DNA of 45,872 nt from Gammaproteobacteria bacterium (GTDB lineage Bacteria; Pseudomonadota; Gammaproteobacteria; GCA-002705445; GCA-002716945). The stretch covers positions 1-45,872 of the forward strand of contig JAURQW010000023.1 of assembly GCA_030835925.1 (NCBI GenBank). The letters run 5' to 3'. Position numbers and translations under genes: made by a program. Shown in pieces: positions 12,101 to 22,639 of the stretch; the stretch's first letter is position 1, and each line of letters begins with the position of its first letter. A model generated the notes under the pieces. The model was not told where the DNA came from, did no database searches, and saw only the letters and a list, made by a program, of their open reading frames with translations.

Positions 12101-13630
12101 CACCATGATATATATTCAATTGAAGATTTAGCACAACTCATATTTGATTTAAAACAGGTTAATAATAAAGCATTGATATCAGTTAAACTTGTGTCGCAAG
12201 CAGGTGTAGGAACAATTGCTGCAGGAGTTGCAAAAGCTTATGCAGACCTGATAACAATTTCTGGTTATGATGGAGGTACTGGGGCAAGTCCATTAACATC
12301 AGTGAAGTATGCTGGTAGCCCATGGGAGCTTGGCATCAGTGAAGCTCACCAAACTTTAATGAAAAATAATTTAAGACGTAAAGTTAGACTTCAAACAGAT
12401 GGGGGTTTAAAGACAGGATTAGATGTTATAAAGGGAGCAATTTTAGGAGCTGAAAGTTTTGGATTTGGAACATCTGTAATGGTTGCGTTAGGTTGTAAAT
12501 ACTTAAGAATATGTCATTTAAATAACTGTGCAACTGGAGTGGCAACACAAAACAAAATTTTAAGGATGAATCATTTTTCCGGCAGTCCAGAAAGAGTTGT
12601 AAACTATTTTAAATTTGTAGCACAAGATGTCAGAGAAATACTTGCTAGCTTAGGCTTTACATCATTAAATCAAATTATTGGTAGAACTGATTTATTAAAA
12701 CAAATAAAAGGTGAAACAAAAAAACATCGAAAATTAAATTTAAAAAATTTATTAACGAAAGTTAATAAAAAGAGTGACAGATATTGCACCACTAAGTCAA
12801 ATGACCCATTTGATAAAGCTACTTTGGCCAAACGAATACTCAAAGATGCCATGCCATTCATAAAAAAACAACAAATGAAAACTTTTTCATATGATATAAA
12901 AAACTTTAATAGGAGTATAGGCGCAAATCTATCTGGAGAAATAGCTAAGTTATATGGAAACTATGGTCTTAAAAAGAACCCTATAACTTTACAACTTAAA
13001 GGTACAGCTGGTCAAAGCCTTGGTGTATGGAATGCTGATGGATTGAATATAACTTTAACTGGTGACTCTAATGATTATGTCGGCAAGGGTATGGCTGGTG
13101 GAGAAATTGTAATAAAAACTCCGCTTGAGATAAAAGAATCTGCCAATAAGATGATCATTATTGGTAATACATGCTTATATGGTGCTACTGGAGGAAAACT
13201 ATATGCTGAAGGAATCGCGGGCGAGAGATTTGGGGTGCGTAACTCAGGTTCCACGGCTGTCATTGAAGGAAGTGGTGACCACACATGTGAATATATGACT
13301 GGTGGCGCGGTTGTAGTTCTAGGGGATACGGGAAATAATTTTGGAGCAGGCATGACTGGAGGTCTAGCATTTGTATATGACAAAAATAAATCTTTTAAAA
13401 ATAAGATTAACACTCAGTCTGTAGAAATTAGCAATTTATCAAATAAAGTTTACTCTGATCATCAGGGCTACCTACTTAAACTTTTAAAATCTTATTACAA
13501 AAAAACAAAAAGTATTCATGCGGATAAACTTATTAATAACTATAAAGAAGAAATCAAAAACTTCGTAATGGTTAAACCAAAAGCATCTAGTTATAAAGAA
13601 TTATTGAACTTAATAACAAAAGTGGCGTAA
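9176..13630 (+). CDS. gltB: glutamate synthase large subunit
   Basis: N-terminal DNCGFGLI with catalytic Cys, THRGAVSDDGKTSDGCG, FMN/synthase domain and C-terminal GXGXG repeats. ATG at 9176 preferred over the TTG at 9170. Confidence 0.96.
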   Translation: MINKNIYKNNGLYNSLFEKDNCGFGLITQMDDIPSHWVIDTSIKALERLTHRGAVSDDGKTSDGCGLLIKKPDSYFRKIALDLNIKLDVNYAFGCVFINKKNLKKTKETLHFQLRKQGLEVKGWRDVPINKNVCGKDALSTLPLIKQIIVSAPDSMLESDFEKKLYIARIQSEKILADDDVFYVPSLSSRVISYKGLIVSGHIKDFYLDLSDKNMKASMCVFHQRFSTNTLPQWKLAQPFRYLAHNGEINTIQGNRNWYLARRNKLNIDSLPELNKLHPLISREDSDSYTLDNMLELLLAGDMGVFRAMRTLMPPAWQNNKNIDDNLKACYEYHSMHMEPWDGPAGIVLTDGRYAACALDRNGLRPARYVMTKDRHITLASEIGVYDYDHKDVVKKGRLAPGEMLAVDTQKGQLLLTDEIDHILKDRHPYLSWLKKYSVKSHEYVAEKEHPLNFKSDDLLTYKKSFLVTFEEEKEIIAPLAEIGQEATGSMGDDTPMPVLSSHNRSIYDYFRQQFAQVTNPPIDPLREASVMSLEVCFGKERNLFEESSKHADRLILRSPVLDRQTYDSILNCTQKNYPNDTINLNYESSLDLEEAINTICDRVIRSVKKGNINIILSDKKINKNQLIIPAPMAVGAVHHKLIDAGLRCDTNLIIETGSARNPHHYAVLIGYGATAIYPYLAFEILNEMVNKKKITITKYGDCVKNYVQGINKGILKIMSKMGISCISSYRGAQLFEIVGLNQKIVELCFKDTTSRVSGSDFSDIEVDLNDNRNLAWDITKEIKTGGLLKYVHSEEHHDYNPDVVKALQQCVMTGDYEDYKKYSNIVNNRQPSFIRDLLSLKKSSKKISLSKVEPAQKFYHRFDTAGMSLGALSPEAHEALAVAMNKLGGRSNSGEGGEDKKRFNCEKTSKIKQVASGRFGVTPHYLVNAEVIQIKIAQGAKPGEGGQLPGDKVNSMIAELRFSVPGVTLISPPPHHDIYSIEDLAQLIFDLKQVNNKALISVKLVSQAGVGTIAAGVAKAYADLITISGYDGGTGASPLTSVKYAGSPWELGISEAHQTLMKNNLRRKVRLQTDGGLKTGLDVIKGAILGAESFGFGTSVMVALGCKYLRICHLNNCATGVATQNKILRMNHFSGSPERVVNYFKFVAQDVREILASLGFTSLNQIIGRTDLLKQIKGETKKHRKLNLKNLLTKVNKKSDRYCTTKSNDPFDKATLAKRILKDAMPFIKKQQMKTFSYDIKNFNRSIGANLSGEIAKLYGNYGLKKNPITLQLKGTAGQSLGVWNADGLNITLTGDSNDYVGKGMAGGEIVIKTPLEIKESANKMIIIGNTCLYGATGGKLYAEGIAGERFGVRNSGSTAVIEGSGDHTCEYMTGGAVVVLGDTGNNFGAGMTGGLAFVYDKNKSFKNKINTQSVEISNLSNKVYSDHQGYLLKLLKSYYKKTKSIHADKLINNYKEEIKNFVMVKPKASSYKELLNLITKVA

Positions 13631-13631
13631 A

Positions 13632-15326
13632 ATGGCTAGTCTTGATAGGGCTTTTATAGATGATCTATTATCGAGAATAGATATTGTTGAAGTTATTAGT
13701 GCTGTAGTTCAATTAAAAAAACATGGAACTGGTTATAAAGGGCTTTGTCCTTTTCATGCAGAAAACACTCCTTCATTTAATGTATCAAGCACCAAACAGT
13801 TTTATCATTGCTTTGGATGTGGTGCTTCAGGTGATGCCATAAAGTTTTTAAGGGAGCATGGTGGTTTAACTTTTATGGAGGCAATTGAAAAACTAGCAGC
13901 TCAAGCAAACATTGAAATACCAAAGACATACACCAAAACAAATAATAATTTAAAAGAATTGTCACATATAAATGAAATTGTAAAGAATAAATTTATTGAA
14001 AACCTAAAATCTAATAGCGTCGCATTAGATTATTTGGAAAACCGTAGCATCACCGATGATTTAATTAATAAATTTGAAATTGGCCTAGCTAAAGACACTT
14101 GGGATGATGTTACGAATATATTAAAAAAGGATAATATGCTTAAAAATGGTTTGAGCATAGGGTTAGTTGTTGAGAGTAAAGGTAAGGTATATGACAGGTT
14201 TAGAAACAGGGTCATGTTTCCGATAAGAAATACATCAGGACATACAATTGCATTTGGGGGAAGAGCATTAAGCCAAAGTGATAATGCTAAATATATAAAT
14301 TCACCAGAGTCTGAAATATTCTATAAGAGTTCAGAGGTTTATGGTTTATATGAATCTAAGCAAGAAATAAGCAAAAAGGATCAAATTATAATAGTTGAAG
14401 GATACACTGATGTTTTGGCTCTTCATAAGAATGGGTTTGGTAATTGTGTGGCCACCTTAGGTACTGCATTTACAAAATTTCATATTGTAAAATTATTAAG
14501 GTATAGCAAGAATATTATATTTTGTTTCGATGGTGATGATGCTGGTAAAAAAGCTGCATGGAAAGCAATGACTAATTGTTTGTCTGAGTTAAGAGATGAA
14601 ACAAATATTGGCTTCTCATTCATAGAAGATGGAAGAGATCCTGATGAAATATCAAACGAAGATCCTGATGAATTTAGAAAAGTTATAGATAATCCTGTAC
14701 CACTATCTGATTTTTTATTTGATAGTTACTTAAGGAACCTGGACCTTAGAAAAATTGAAGATAAAACTAGATTTACAAAAAGTATAATGCCTTTAATATC
14801 TCAAATACCAATGGGTTTGTATAAAAAATTACTTCAAGAAAAGTTATTAACATTAACAAATCTGTATAATGAAGATTTATTTAATGATAATCAAATAAAA
14901 GCCGAAAAAAATCAGCCACCTGGAGCAACTAATGATATAAGTCTGTCTGATAGTTTGATGTTATCTATATTTTTGGAACACCCTAGTTTGCTTGACCAGT
15001 TTAGCGAAAAAGTAACTAAAATAATTGAAGATAAAAATATTATAAAAATTATGAAGTTGATACCCACCTTTAAAAAAGGAAATAGTTTTCAAATGAATAA
15101 ATTCCTAGAAACTGATGATGAAATAAAAGAATTATTCATCAAATATTCTACAGACAAAATTATGTATAAAAATGAGGATTCTGCTAAAACTACAATTATT
15201 TCAATATTAAATAACTATGAAGGTCAAGATAAAGAATCTCAATATTTTGCTGTACTACAAAAATACTCTGATGGAATAGAGTTGACCGATACAGAAAAGA
15301 CCTTATTAAAAAGTTTCAAAAAATAG
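13632..15326 (+). CDS. dnaG: DNA primase
   Basis: Zn-binding CPFHAENTPSFNVSSTKQFYHCFGCGASGD; Toprim IVEGYTDVLALHKNG and FCFDGDDAGKKA. Confidence 0.96.
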   Translation: MASLDRAFIDDLLSRIDIVEVISAVVQLKKHGTGYKGLCPFHAENTPSFNVSSTKQFYHCFGCGASGDAIKFLREHGGLTFMEAIEKLAAQANIEIPKTYTKTNNNLKELSHINEIVKNKFIENLKSNSVALDYLENRSITDDLINKFEIGLAKDTWDDVTNILKKDNMLKNGLSIGLVVESKGKVYDRFRNRVMFPIRNTSGHTIAFGGRALSQSDNAKYINSPESEIFYKSSEVYGLYESKQEISKKDQIIIVEGYTDVLALHKNGFGNCVATLGTAFTKFHIVKLLRYSKNIIFCFDGDDAGKKAAWKAMTNCLSELRDETNIGFSFIEDGRDPDEISNEDPDEFRKVIDNPVPLSDFLFDSYLRNLDLRKIEDKTRFTKSIMPLISQIPMGLYKKLLQEKLLTLTNLYNEDLFNDNQIKAEKNQPPGATNDISLSDSLMLSIFLEHPSLLDQFSEKVTKIIEDKNIIKIMKLIPTFKKGNSFQMNKFLETDDEIKELFIKYSTDKIMYKNEDSAKTTIISILNNYEGQDKESQYFAVLQKYSDGIELTDTEKTLLKSFKK

Positions 15327-15382
15327 TTATTTTTTTAGAATATCACTAGATTTAATGATATATTGGTTTGAGTTAAAATATC

Positions 15383-16555
15383 ATGAATAATAAACATCTA
15401 TTTACATCAGAAAGCGTATCACCTGGACATCCTGACAAACTCAGCGACCAGCTGTCAGATGCAGTTCTAGATTATGTCTTTGAAACAGATAAAAATGCAA
15501 GAGTGGCATGCGAGGTTCTAACAAAAGGGAAAAAAGACTCGGCAGGTTCTATTGTAGTTGCTGGTGAAATAACTTGTTCAAACCCACTAGATTTTGATCA
15601 AATACTTCGTGATGCTATTTGTGACATTGGGTATAACTCCAATGAATTGGGTTTTAATGGTAAAGAATGTGACATTGTAAGATTAATTAATCAACAGTCG
15701 CCAGATATCAAAATGGGCGTAGATCGCCAAGATAAAAAAAAACAAGGGGCTGGTGACCAAGGCTTAATGTTTGGTTATGCGTCAAATGAAACAGAAGTGT
15801 TAATGCCGGCGCCTATATATTACTCTCATCGATTAGTGGAAAAACAAGCAAATATTTTAAAAGAAGGCAAAGCTAAGTGGCTAAGACCTGATGCAAAAAG
15901 CCAAGTAACATTCCTATATGAAAATGGTAATCCTGTGTCGGTTGATACTATTGTTTTATCAACACAACATGATGATACTATTAATCTAAAACAAATAGAA
16001 GAATTCGTAATAGAAGAGATAATCAAGCCAACGATTCCAAAAGAATACCATACTGATAACACTAAAGTATTTGTAAATCCAACTGGTAATTTCATTGATG
16101 GTGGACCAATGGGTGATTGTGGTTTAACAGGTAGAAAAATTATTGTAGATACTTATGGAGGAATGGCCAGGCATGGTGGAGGCGCCTTTTCAGGAAAAGA
16201 TCCTTCTAAAGTTGATAGATCAGCAGCATATATTTCAAGGTATGTTGCAAAAAATATTGTTGCTGCTGGAATTGCTGATAAATGTGAAATTCAATTATCA
16301 TATGCAATTGGCATAGCTCAACCAACATCAATATCTGTAAATACATTTGGCACTGGTAAAAAAGATGATTCAACAATATCATCTATTATAAGCGAGGTAT
16401 TTGACTTAACTCCTTATGGAATTACCGAGACCTTAGACTTACTTAACAGAAAATATCAACCGACTGCAGCTTTTGGCCACTTTGGAAGAATTGGTGAGAA
16501 CTTTACGTGGGAGCAAACAGATAAAATTGATATACTTAAAGAAAAAGTATCATAA
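15383..16555 (+). CDS. metK: S-adenosylmethionine synthase
   Basis: [55 protein letters not shown]. Confidence 0.97.
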   Translation: MNNKHLFTSESVSPGHPDKLSDQLSDAVLDYVFETDKNARVACEVLTKGKKDSAGSIVVAGEITCSNPLDFDQILRDAICDIGYNSNELGFNGKECDIVRLINQQSPDIKMGVDRQDKKKQGAGDQGLMFGYASNETEVLMPAPIYYSHRLVEKQANILKEGKAKWLRPDAKSQVTFLYENGNPVSVDTIVLSTQHDDTINLKQIEEFVIEEIIKPTIPKEYHTDNTKVFVNPTGNFIDGGPMGDCGLTGRKIIVDTYGGMARHGGGAFSGKDPSKVDRSAAYISRYVAKNIVAAGIADKCEIQLSYAIGIAQPTSISVNTFGTGKKDDSTISSIISEVFDLTPYGITETLDLLNRKYQPTAAFGHFGRIGENFTWEQTDKIDILKEKVS

Positions 16556-16574
16556 AAATATATAGGAAAACATT

Positions 16575-17888
16575 ATGAAAACTGATGAAATTAAAAAAAT
16601 TGGAACAGACTATAAAGTTGCTGACATATCACTAGCAGAGTTTGGTAAAAAAGAAATTAAAATTGCTGAAACTGAGATGCCTGGTTTAATGGCAATTAGA
16701 GAAGAGTATAGAAACAAAAAACCTCTTGAGGGAGCTAGAATCATCGGTTGTCTTCATATGACTATTCAGACAGCGGTGCTGATAGAGACTTTAGTCGATC
16801 TTGGTGCTGATGTAAGATGGTCTTCATGTAATATTTTTTCAACTCAGGATCATGCGGCAGCAGCAATAGCAGACCAAGATATACCTGTATATGCATGGAA
16901 AGGTGAAACTGAAGAAGAATATAAGTGGTGCATAGATCAAACAATTAATGGTCCTGAAGGATGGAAGCCGAATATGCTGCTTGATGATGGTGGCGATCTT
17001 ACTGGAATAATTCATGAAGAACATAAAGACCTTTTAAGCGATATCGTAGGTGTTTCAGAAGAGACCACAACAGGTGTCCATAGGTTATATGAAATGGAAA
17101 AGAATAATGAGTTAATGATGCCTGCAATGAATGTAAATGATTCTGTAACTAAATCTAAATTTGATAATCTATATGGTTGCCGTGAATCACTGGTGGATGG
17201 TATTAAAAGAGCAACAGACACAATGATCGCTGGTAAACTTGCAATTGTATGCGGGTATGGTGATGTTGGGAAAGGCTCAGCTGGTTCTCTTAGAGGTTTA
17301 GGTGCCAATGTTCTTATAACCGAAGTGGACCCTATATGTGCTCTTCAAGCATCAATGGAAGGCTACAAAGTTGTTGATATGAATGATTATATAGAAGAAA
17401 TAGATATATTCGTCACAGCTACTGGAAACTTTAATGTTATCAATCATGATCAAATGATAAAAATGAAAAATGGTGCAATAGTATGTAATATAGGCCACTT
17501 TGATAATGAAATAGATGTTGAAGGTCTCAAACAATATCAATGGGAAAACATTAAGCCACAGGTTGATCATGTTATTTTTCCAGATGGCAAAAGAATTATA
17601 TTATTAGCTGAAGGAAGACTTATAAACTTGGGTTGTGCTACAGGGCATCCTAGTTTTGTTATGTCATGTTCTTTTACAAACCAAGTTATGGCTCAGATAG
17701 AATTATGGAATAATCATAAAAATTATGAAAATAAAGTTTATGTTCTACCTAAAGATCTAGATGAGAAAGTAGCTAGATTGCATTTAGACAAACTGGGAGT
17801 AAAACTGACTAAGCTCACAAAAGAACAAGCGGACTATATCAGTGTTAATGAACAAGGGCCTTATAAGAAAGATACTTATAGATATTAA
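16575..17888 (+). CDS. ahcY: S-adenosylhomocysteine hydrolase
   Basis: [57 protein letters not shown], terminal DTYRY. Confidence 0.97.
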   Translation: MKTDEIKKIGTDYKVADISLAEFGKKEIKIAETEMPGLMAIREEYRNKKPLEGARIIGCLHMTIQTAVLIETLVDLGADVRWSSCNIFSTQDHAAAAIADQDIPVYAWKGETEEEYKWCIDQTINGPEGWKPNMLLDDGGDLTGIIHEEHKDLLSDIVGVSEETTTGVHRLYEMEKNNELMMPAMNVNDSVTKSKFDNLYGCRESLVDGIKRATDTMIAGKLAIVCGYGDVGKGSAGSLRGLGANVLITEVDPICALQASMEGYKVVDMNDYIEEIDIFVTATGNFNVINHDQMIKMKNGAIVCNIGHFDNEIDVEGLKQYQWENIKPQVDHVIFPDGKRIILLAEGRLINLGCATGHPSFVMSCSFTNQVMAQIELWNNHKNYENKVYVLPKDLDEKVARLHLDKLGVKLTKLTKEQADYISVNEQGPYKKDTYRY

Positions 17889-17915
17889 AAACTCTTGTAA
17901 AAATTTTTAGACACT

Positions 17916-19280
17916 ATGTCAAATATTCTTACTAAAAATAAATCTCAAATAATTCATAGAGATCTCAAAGTTGTGTGGCACCCATGCACTCAAATGAAAG
18001 ATCATGAAAAGATTCCTATGATACCAATCAAAAAAGGAAAAGGTGTCTGGTTAACTGACTATGAGAATAACAAGTATATAGATGCAATAAGTTCATGGTG
18101 GGTTAATCTTTTTGGTCATTCGAACACATATATAAACAATAAAATAACTAAACAATTGAAAAATCTGGAACATGTTTTGTTAGCTGGCTTCACTCATATG
18201 CCTGCTATTCAATTAGCTGAGAGATTAATTAATATCTCACCTAACAAAATTAAGAAATGTTTTTTTACTGACAATGGTTCATCTGCGATTGATGCAGCAA
18301 TGAAAATGAGTTTTCATTACTGGGCGAATAAGGGTTACAAGAAAAAGAAAAAATTTATCGCTCTCTCAAATAGTTATCATGGCGAAACCTTAGGGTCATT
18401 ATCCGTAAGTAATATTGATTTATATAAAAAAACATATAAGAGTTTGATGAAAGAAACGATAATTGTCCCTAGCCCAGACTCTTATCTAAAGAATGATAAA
18501 CATACTAAAAAACAACATGCAGAATTAATGTTTGATTATATGCTTAAAGCTATAGAAAAAAATCATACTCATGCATGCGCAGTAATCATAGAACCGTTAG
18601 TACAATGCGCAGGGTATATGAGGATGTATCATCCTATATATTTAAAGTTACTTAGACAAGCATGTAGCAAATATAATATTCATCTAATAGCTGATGAAAT
18701 TGCTGTAGGGTTTGGCAGAACGGGGTCAATGTTTGCCTATGAGCAAAGTAAAATTACCCCTGATATCATATGTCTGTCCAAAGGAATAACCGGTGGTTAT
18801 ATGACTCTATCTACAATATTAACAACTGATGAAATATATAATGCTTTCTATGACGAATATACAAAACTAAATGCTTTTTTGCATTCTCATAGCTACACTG
18901 CAAACCCAATAGCTTGTGCTGCCGCCAATGCCTCATTGGACTTATTTGAAAAAAATAATGTAATTGAGAAGAATAAGATACTTTCTAATTATATTCATAA
19001 TTCACTTAAAGACTTATCTATGCATCCGCATGTGAGCGATGTAAGACAACATGGAATGATTGCTGCCATAGAGATGGTTAAAAATAAACTCACAAAGGAA
19101 CCATATGATTGGAAAGAAAGACGTGGAATGCTTGCTTATCAATATGGTTTAAAGAATGGTGTGTTAATTAGACCTTTAGGCAATGTTATTTATTTTATGC
19201 CTCCATATGTTATAAAAAAGAAAGAGATTGATAAGGTCATCAATGTCATTAAGGCTGCTATTGATGTTGCAACAAAATAA
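17916..19280 (+). CDS. bioA: adenosylmethionine-8-amino-7-oxononanoate aminotransferase
   Basis: VWHPCTQMKDHE, YIDAISSWWVNLFGH, PLP-Lys region CLSKGITGGYM. Confidence 0.93.
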   Translation: MSNILTKNKSQIIHRDLKVVWHPCTQMKDHEKIPMIPIKKGKGVWLTDYENNKYIDAISSWWVNLFGHSNTYINNKITKQLKNLEHVLLAGFTHMPAIQLAERLINISPNKIKKCFFTDNGSSAIDAAMKMSFHYWANKGYKKKKKFIALSNSYHGETLGSLSVSNIDLYKKTYKSLMKETIIVPSPDSYLKNDKHTKKQHAELMFDYMLKAIEKNHTHACAVIIEPLVQCAGYMRMYHPIYLKLLRQACSKYNIHLIADEIAVGFGRTGSMFAYEQSKITPDIICLSKGITGGYMTLSTILTTDEIYNAFYDEYTKLNAFLHSHSYTANPIACAAANASLDLFEKNNVIEKNKILSNYIHNSLKDLSMHPHVSDVRQHGMIAAIEMVKNKLTKEPYDWKERRGMLAYQYGLKNGVLIRPLGNVIYFMPPYVIKKKEIDKVINVIKAAIDVATK

Positions 19281-19980
19281 AATACATAGAATCTTTTTAA
19301 AAAATATTATTGAAATCAATAATACTGTAAAACTGGACAAGGATATATCTAATCATATCAAGAATGTTTTAAGGATAAGAAATAATGAAGAAATAAAAAT
19401 ATTCAATGGTGATGGTAAAGAATATAATGCTAAAGTTGAATATCAGGAAAAATCTATTACAACAACTCCCTACAAATTATTCAGGCAGACCTCAAAAGAT
19501 GATCATCAAATAATATTAGCTCAATGTATACCTAATTATAAAGCTATGGATCTAGCTATACAGAAATCAACAGAACTTGGAGTGAATAAGATAGTCCCTA
19601 TATCGTCGTCGAGAAGTCATCCTGGTAATCATGAAAAAAAAATAGACCACTGGGAAAAAATCATTGTTCATGCAACTGAACAATCTAATGGTCTATATTT
19701 ACCAGTACTAGATAAAGTTATGTCTCTCGAAGATTTTATAAGTAAACACAATAATGATCAGTGTTATAATATTTGTTTCAATACAATGGGACGAAAAATA
19801 CAACCAAACGATATAAATCATAAATTACATGCTATCATGATTGGTCCTGAAGGAGGCTTCAGTAACCAAGAACTCGAATTATTGAAGAATAATAACTGGA
19901 ATATAGTTACTCTAGGAGATAGGATATTTAGAACAGAAACTGCTTCTATTGTTGCACAAATAATTTTGAGAGGATATTAA
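19264..19980 (+). CDS. rsmE: 16S rRNA m3U1498 methyltransferase RsmE
   Basis: HRIFLKN... N-terminus, IQKSTELGVNKIVPISSSRS, MIGPEGGFSNQE, LGDRIFRTETA. ATG at 19264 is more plausible than the annotated 19228 start. Confidence 0.92.
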   Translation: MLQQNKIHRIFLKNIIEINNTVKLDKDISNHIKNVLRIRNNEEIKIFNGDGKEYNAKVEYQEKSITTTPYKLFRQTSKDDHQIILAQCIPNYKAMDLAIQKSTELGVNKIVPISSSRSHPGNHEKKIDHWEKIIVHATEQSNGLYLPVLDKVMSLEDFISKHNNDQCYNICFNTMGRKIQPNDINHKLHAIMIGPEGGFSNQELELLKNNNWNIVTLGDRIFRTETASIVAQIILRGY

Positions 19981-21237
19981 ATGTTCAATGTTAAGACCAT
20001 TGCTGAATATACTAAAACTTTTAAGAATGAAAAGCTGCATTCTGAGATCATAAAGAATCATATGAAGATAGAGGCATGGTTTAGAAATCAATGGATTAAA
20101 TATCCTGCTCCATTCTACTCCTCTATTGATATAAGAAATTCAGGTTACAAAATAGCACCAGTAGATACTAATCTTTTCCCAGCAGGATTTAATAATCTAG
20201 ACAAAGATTTAGAGTTTCTGTATATTTCAGCAGCGCAGCATGCATTTGAAAGACTCTCGCCAAATTTGACTAAAATCTTGATTATCTCTGAAAATCATAC
20301 AAGAAATAAGTTTTATCAATCTAGTATTGATGCTTTATGTAACATCTTGAGTAAATCTGGTTATGAGATCAAGGTTACAACATTATATAATACGTATAAT
20401 GGCGAGGAGATAAATCCTGCGTTGTCCCATGATCGAGGTTTTCTTAAATATGATAACTTTGTACCTGATGCGATCTTACTAAACAATGATTTATCAGCTG
20501 GGGTACCAAGCATTCTAAATAATATCAGTCAACCCATATTACCAGATAAAAATTTAGGGTGGACAAATCGATCAAAAACAATACATTTTGAATATTATAG
20601 TGATATTGTAAGCAATTTCTCTAGAATATTAGAAATTGATTCATGGTTAATAGAACCATTATTCAGAAATTGCGGTGAAATTGATTTTAAAACTAAACAG
20701 GGAGAAGATTGTCTCGTACATCATGCATCTAGACTTTTTACATTGATTAAGGATAAATATGAATTTTATAAAATAAATGAAAAGCCATACATAATGATAA
20801 AGGCTGACTCAGGAACATATGGTATGGGAATTATGCAAGTCAGAAGTATAGATGAACTTACAAGTTTAAATAGAAAACAAAGAACAAAAATGTCAAAAAC
20901 TAAAGGCGGGAATAAACTTAATAAAGTAATTCTTCAGGAAGGTATTTACTCGAATGAAAATATGAAACATGATAATCATGTTGCTGAACCTGTTATATAT
21001 GCTTTTGGGAGTAACCTTGTTGGTGGATTCTATAGGCTGCATGATGCTAAAAACAACTCAGAAAACTTAAATTCTCCTGGAATGACATTTCATCCTATCC
21101 CATTTAAGGACGCTTGTATTAGCCCAAATAATGACGAACTAATATATTCAGATACTAATAAATTCTATATCTATGGTGTTATTGCAAGGTTAGCAATATT
21201 AGCGGCAGCTAAAGAATTGTACAATGTTGAGACGTAA
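19981..21237 (+). CDS. gshA: glutamate-cysteine ligase, GshA (A. ferrooxidans-type) family
   Basis: APFYSSIDIRNSGYKIAPVDTNLFPAGFNNL and MIKADSGTYGMGIMQV; directly upstream of gshB. Confidence 0.85.
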   Translation: MFNVKTIAEYTKTFKNEKLHSEIIKNHMKIEAWFRNQWIKYPAPFYSSIDIRNSGYKIAPVDTNLFPAGFNNLDKDLEFLYISAAQHAFERLSPNLTKILIISENHTRNKFYQSSIDALCNILSKSGYEIKVTTLYNTYNGEEINPALSHDRGFLKYDNFVPDAILLNNDLSAGVPSILNNISQPILPDKNLGWTNRSKTIHFEYYSDIVSNFSRILEIDSWLIEPLFRNCGEIDFKTKQGEDCLVHHASRLFTLIKDKYEFYKINEKPYIMIKADSGTYGMGIMQVRSIDELTSLNRKQRTKMSKTKGGNKLNKVILQEGIYSNENMKHDNHVAEPVIYAFGSNLVGGFYRLHDAKNNSENLNSPGMTFHPIPFKDACISPNNDELIYSDTNKFYIYGVIARLAILAAAKELYNVET

Positions 21238-21239
21238 AG

Positions 21240-22193
21240 ATGTATTCATTTGGAATTATAATGGATCCTATCCAGAATATAGATATAACCAAAGATTCAA
21301 CGATAGCTATAATTGAGTCGTTACAAAAAAGTTCAAAAATATTTTACGTAATTCCAAAATCACTACATATAAATAATAAAAAAGTGTATGGGAAGTTAGG
21401 GCGTCTAAAAATAGATAGTAAAAAAAAAGAGTTCTATGAAGTTTCAAGTCCTTATTTAAAAGAATTAACTGAATTGGATTGCATATTATTTAGATTAGAC
21501 CCGCCCGTCGATGAATATTATATACAGTTAACATATCTACTTGACCATTTAGAGTCACAAGGAGTCCTGATTATTAATTCTCCTCAATCTCTAAGAGATT
21601 TTAATGAAAAAATCCTAGGTAATACACTATCAAATAAACAGATTCCAACAATTATAACCTCGAACAAAAATGATATAATAGATTTTTTAAAAAAATATAA
21701 GAAGATTGTTTTAAAACCAATGAATCTTATGGCGGGTAAAGGAATTATATCCTTATCATGTAATGATGATACTGATTTTTTAGCTCAAGAATTTGATGAG
21801 TTAAGACAGTATGTGATATGTCAAAAATTTATCAATGAGATTACTGATGGTGATACACGTATATTAATTACTAATGGAATAGTTCATGAAGATGTTTTAG
21901 TTAGATATCCACCTAAAAATGACTTTAGATCTAACTTATCTTATGGTGGAAAGTATGAAGTAAAAAAAATTAACAATAAATATTTAAATCATTTAAAAGA
22001 AGTCGCTCAGTACCTAAAATATAATAGAATTTATTTTGCTGGTGTTGATATGATTGGCGATTATATTACTGAAATAAATATCACATCACCAACAGGAATA
22101 AAACAGATTGAAGAAAAGAACAAAAGAATAAGTGATGAAATAGCATCAGAGTTTATAAAAATCATTCAGAATTATTATGAAGGAAAAAAATAA
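21240..22193 (+). CDS. gshB: glutathione synthetase
   Basis: ATP-grasp: FGIIMDPIQNIDITKDST, LFRLDPPVDEYYI, VLKPMNLMAGKGII, AGVDMIGDYITEINITSPTG. Confidence 0.93.
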   Translation: MYSFGIIMDPIQNIDITKDSTIAIIESLQKSSKIFYVIPKSLHINNKKVYGKLGRLKIDSKKKEFYEVSSPYLKELTELDCILFRLDPPVDEYYIQLTYLLDHLESQGVLIINSPQSLRDFNEKILGNTLSNKQIPTIITSNKNDIIDFLKKYKKIVLKPMNLMAGKGIISLSCNDDTDFLAQEFDELRQYVICQKFINEITDGDTRILITNGIVHEDVLVRYPPKNDFRSNLSYGGKYEVKKINNKYLNHLKEVAQYLKYNRIYFAGVDMIGDYITEINITSPTGIKQIEEKNKRISDEIASEFIKIIQNYYEGKK

Positions 22194-22635
22194 TAATATA
22201 ATCAATAAAGATTATTTGTACATGGGTATTGACTTTGGGAGTAAAAAAATTGGTTTTGCCATTGGTCAACTTATTACTGCTAAATCCTCGCCCTTAGGTA
22301 TAGTAATTAATAAAAATAATCAAGTTAACTGGACTGATATTAAACTCCTTATTGAAAAATGGAAACCAAATGTAATAATTGTTGGATATCCATATGCACT
22401 CAAAAAAAATAAGTTTCTTGAAAGTCTTGATAATTTCATCCAGGATTTGACACATATGTATAAAGATACAATACAAGTTTCAGTATTTTCAGAAGTCTTA
22501 TCAACAGAAGAAACTAAAGAGCTCTATGCTAATATTCGTAAAAGCGATTACAATATTGGTAAAAAAGAGAACTTAGATGATTTATCAGCATCTATAATTT
22601 TAGAAAGCTGGTTTAATGAAAATATGATAAACTAG
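22177..22635 (+). CDS. ruvX: YqgF/RuvX family RNase H-like protein
   Basis: MGIDFGSKKIGFAIGQ, VIIVGYPYALKK, DDLSASIILESWF; between gshB and pyrB. Start may instead be ATG ~22222. Confidence 0.82.
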   Translation: MKEKNNNIINKDYLYMGIDFGSKKIGFAIGQLITAKSSPLGIVINKNNQVNWTDIKLLIEKWKPNVIIVGYPYALKKNKFLESLDNFIQDLTHMYKDTIQVSVFSEVLSTEETKELYANIRKSDYNIGKKENLDDLSASIILESWFNENMIN

Positions 22636-22639
22636 GGAT

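Noticed and set aside
13053-13391. Glycine-rich repeats in gltB
   Set aside because: These are the normal GXGXG beta-helix domain of glutamate synthase, not a novel repeat.
13075-13413. 112-aa minus-strand ORF
   Set aside because: Antisense to the GXGXG repeat region of gltB; Pro/Ala-rich shadow, not a real protein.
15327-15382. Possible SAM or SAH riboswitch upstream of metK or ahcY
   Set aside because: Only 56 bp (metK) and 19 bp (ahcY) are available, and I could find no convincing stem-loop/pseudoknot pattern.
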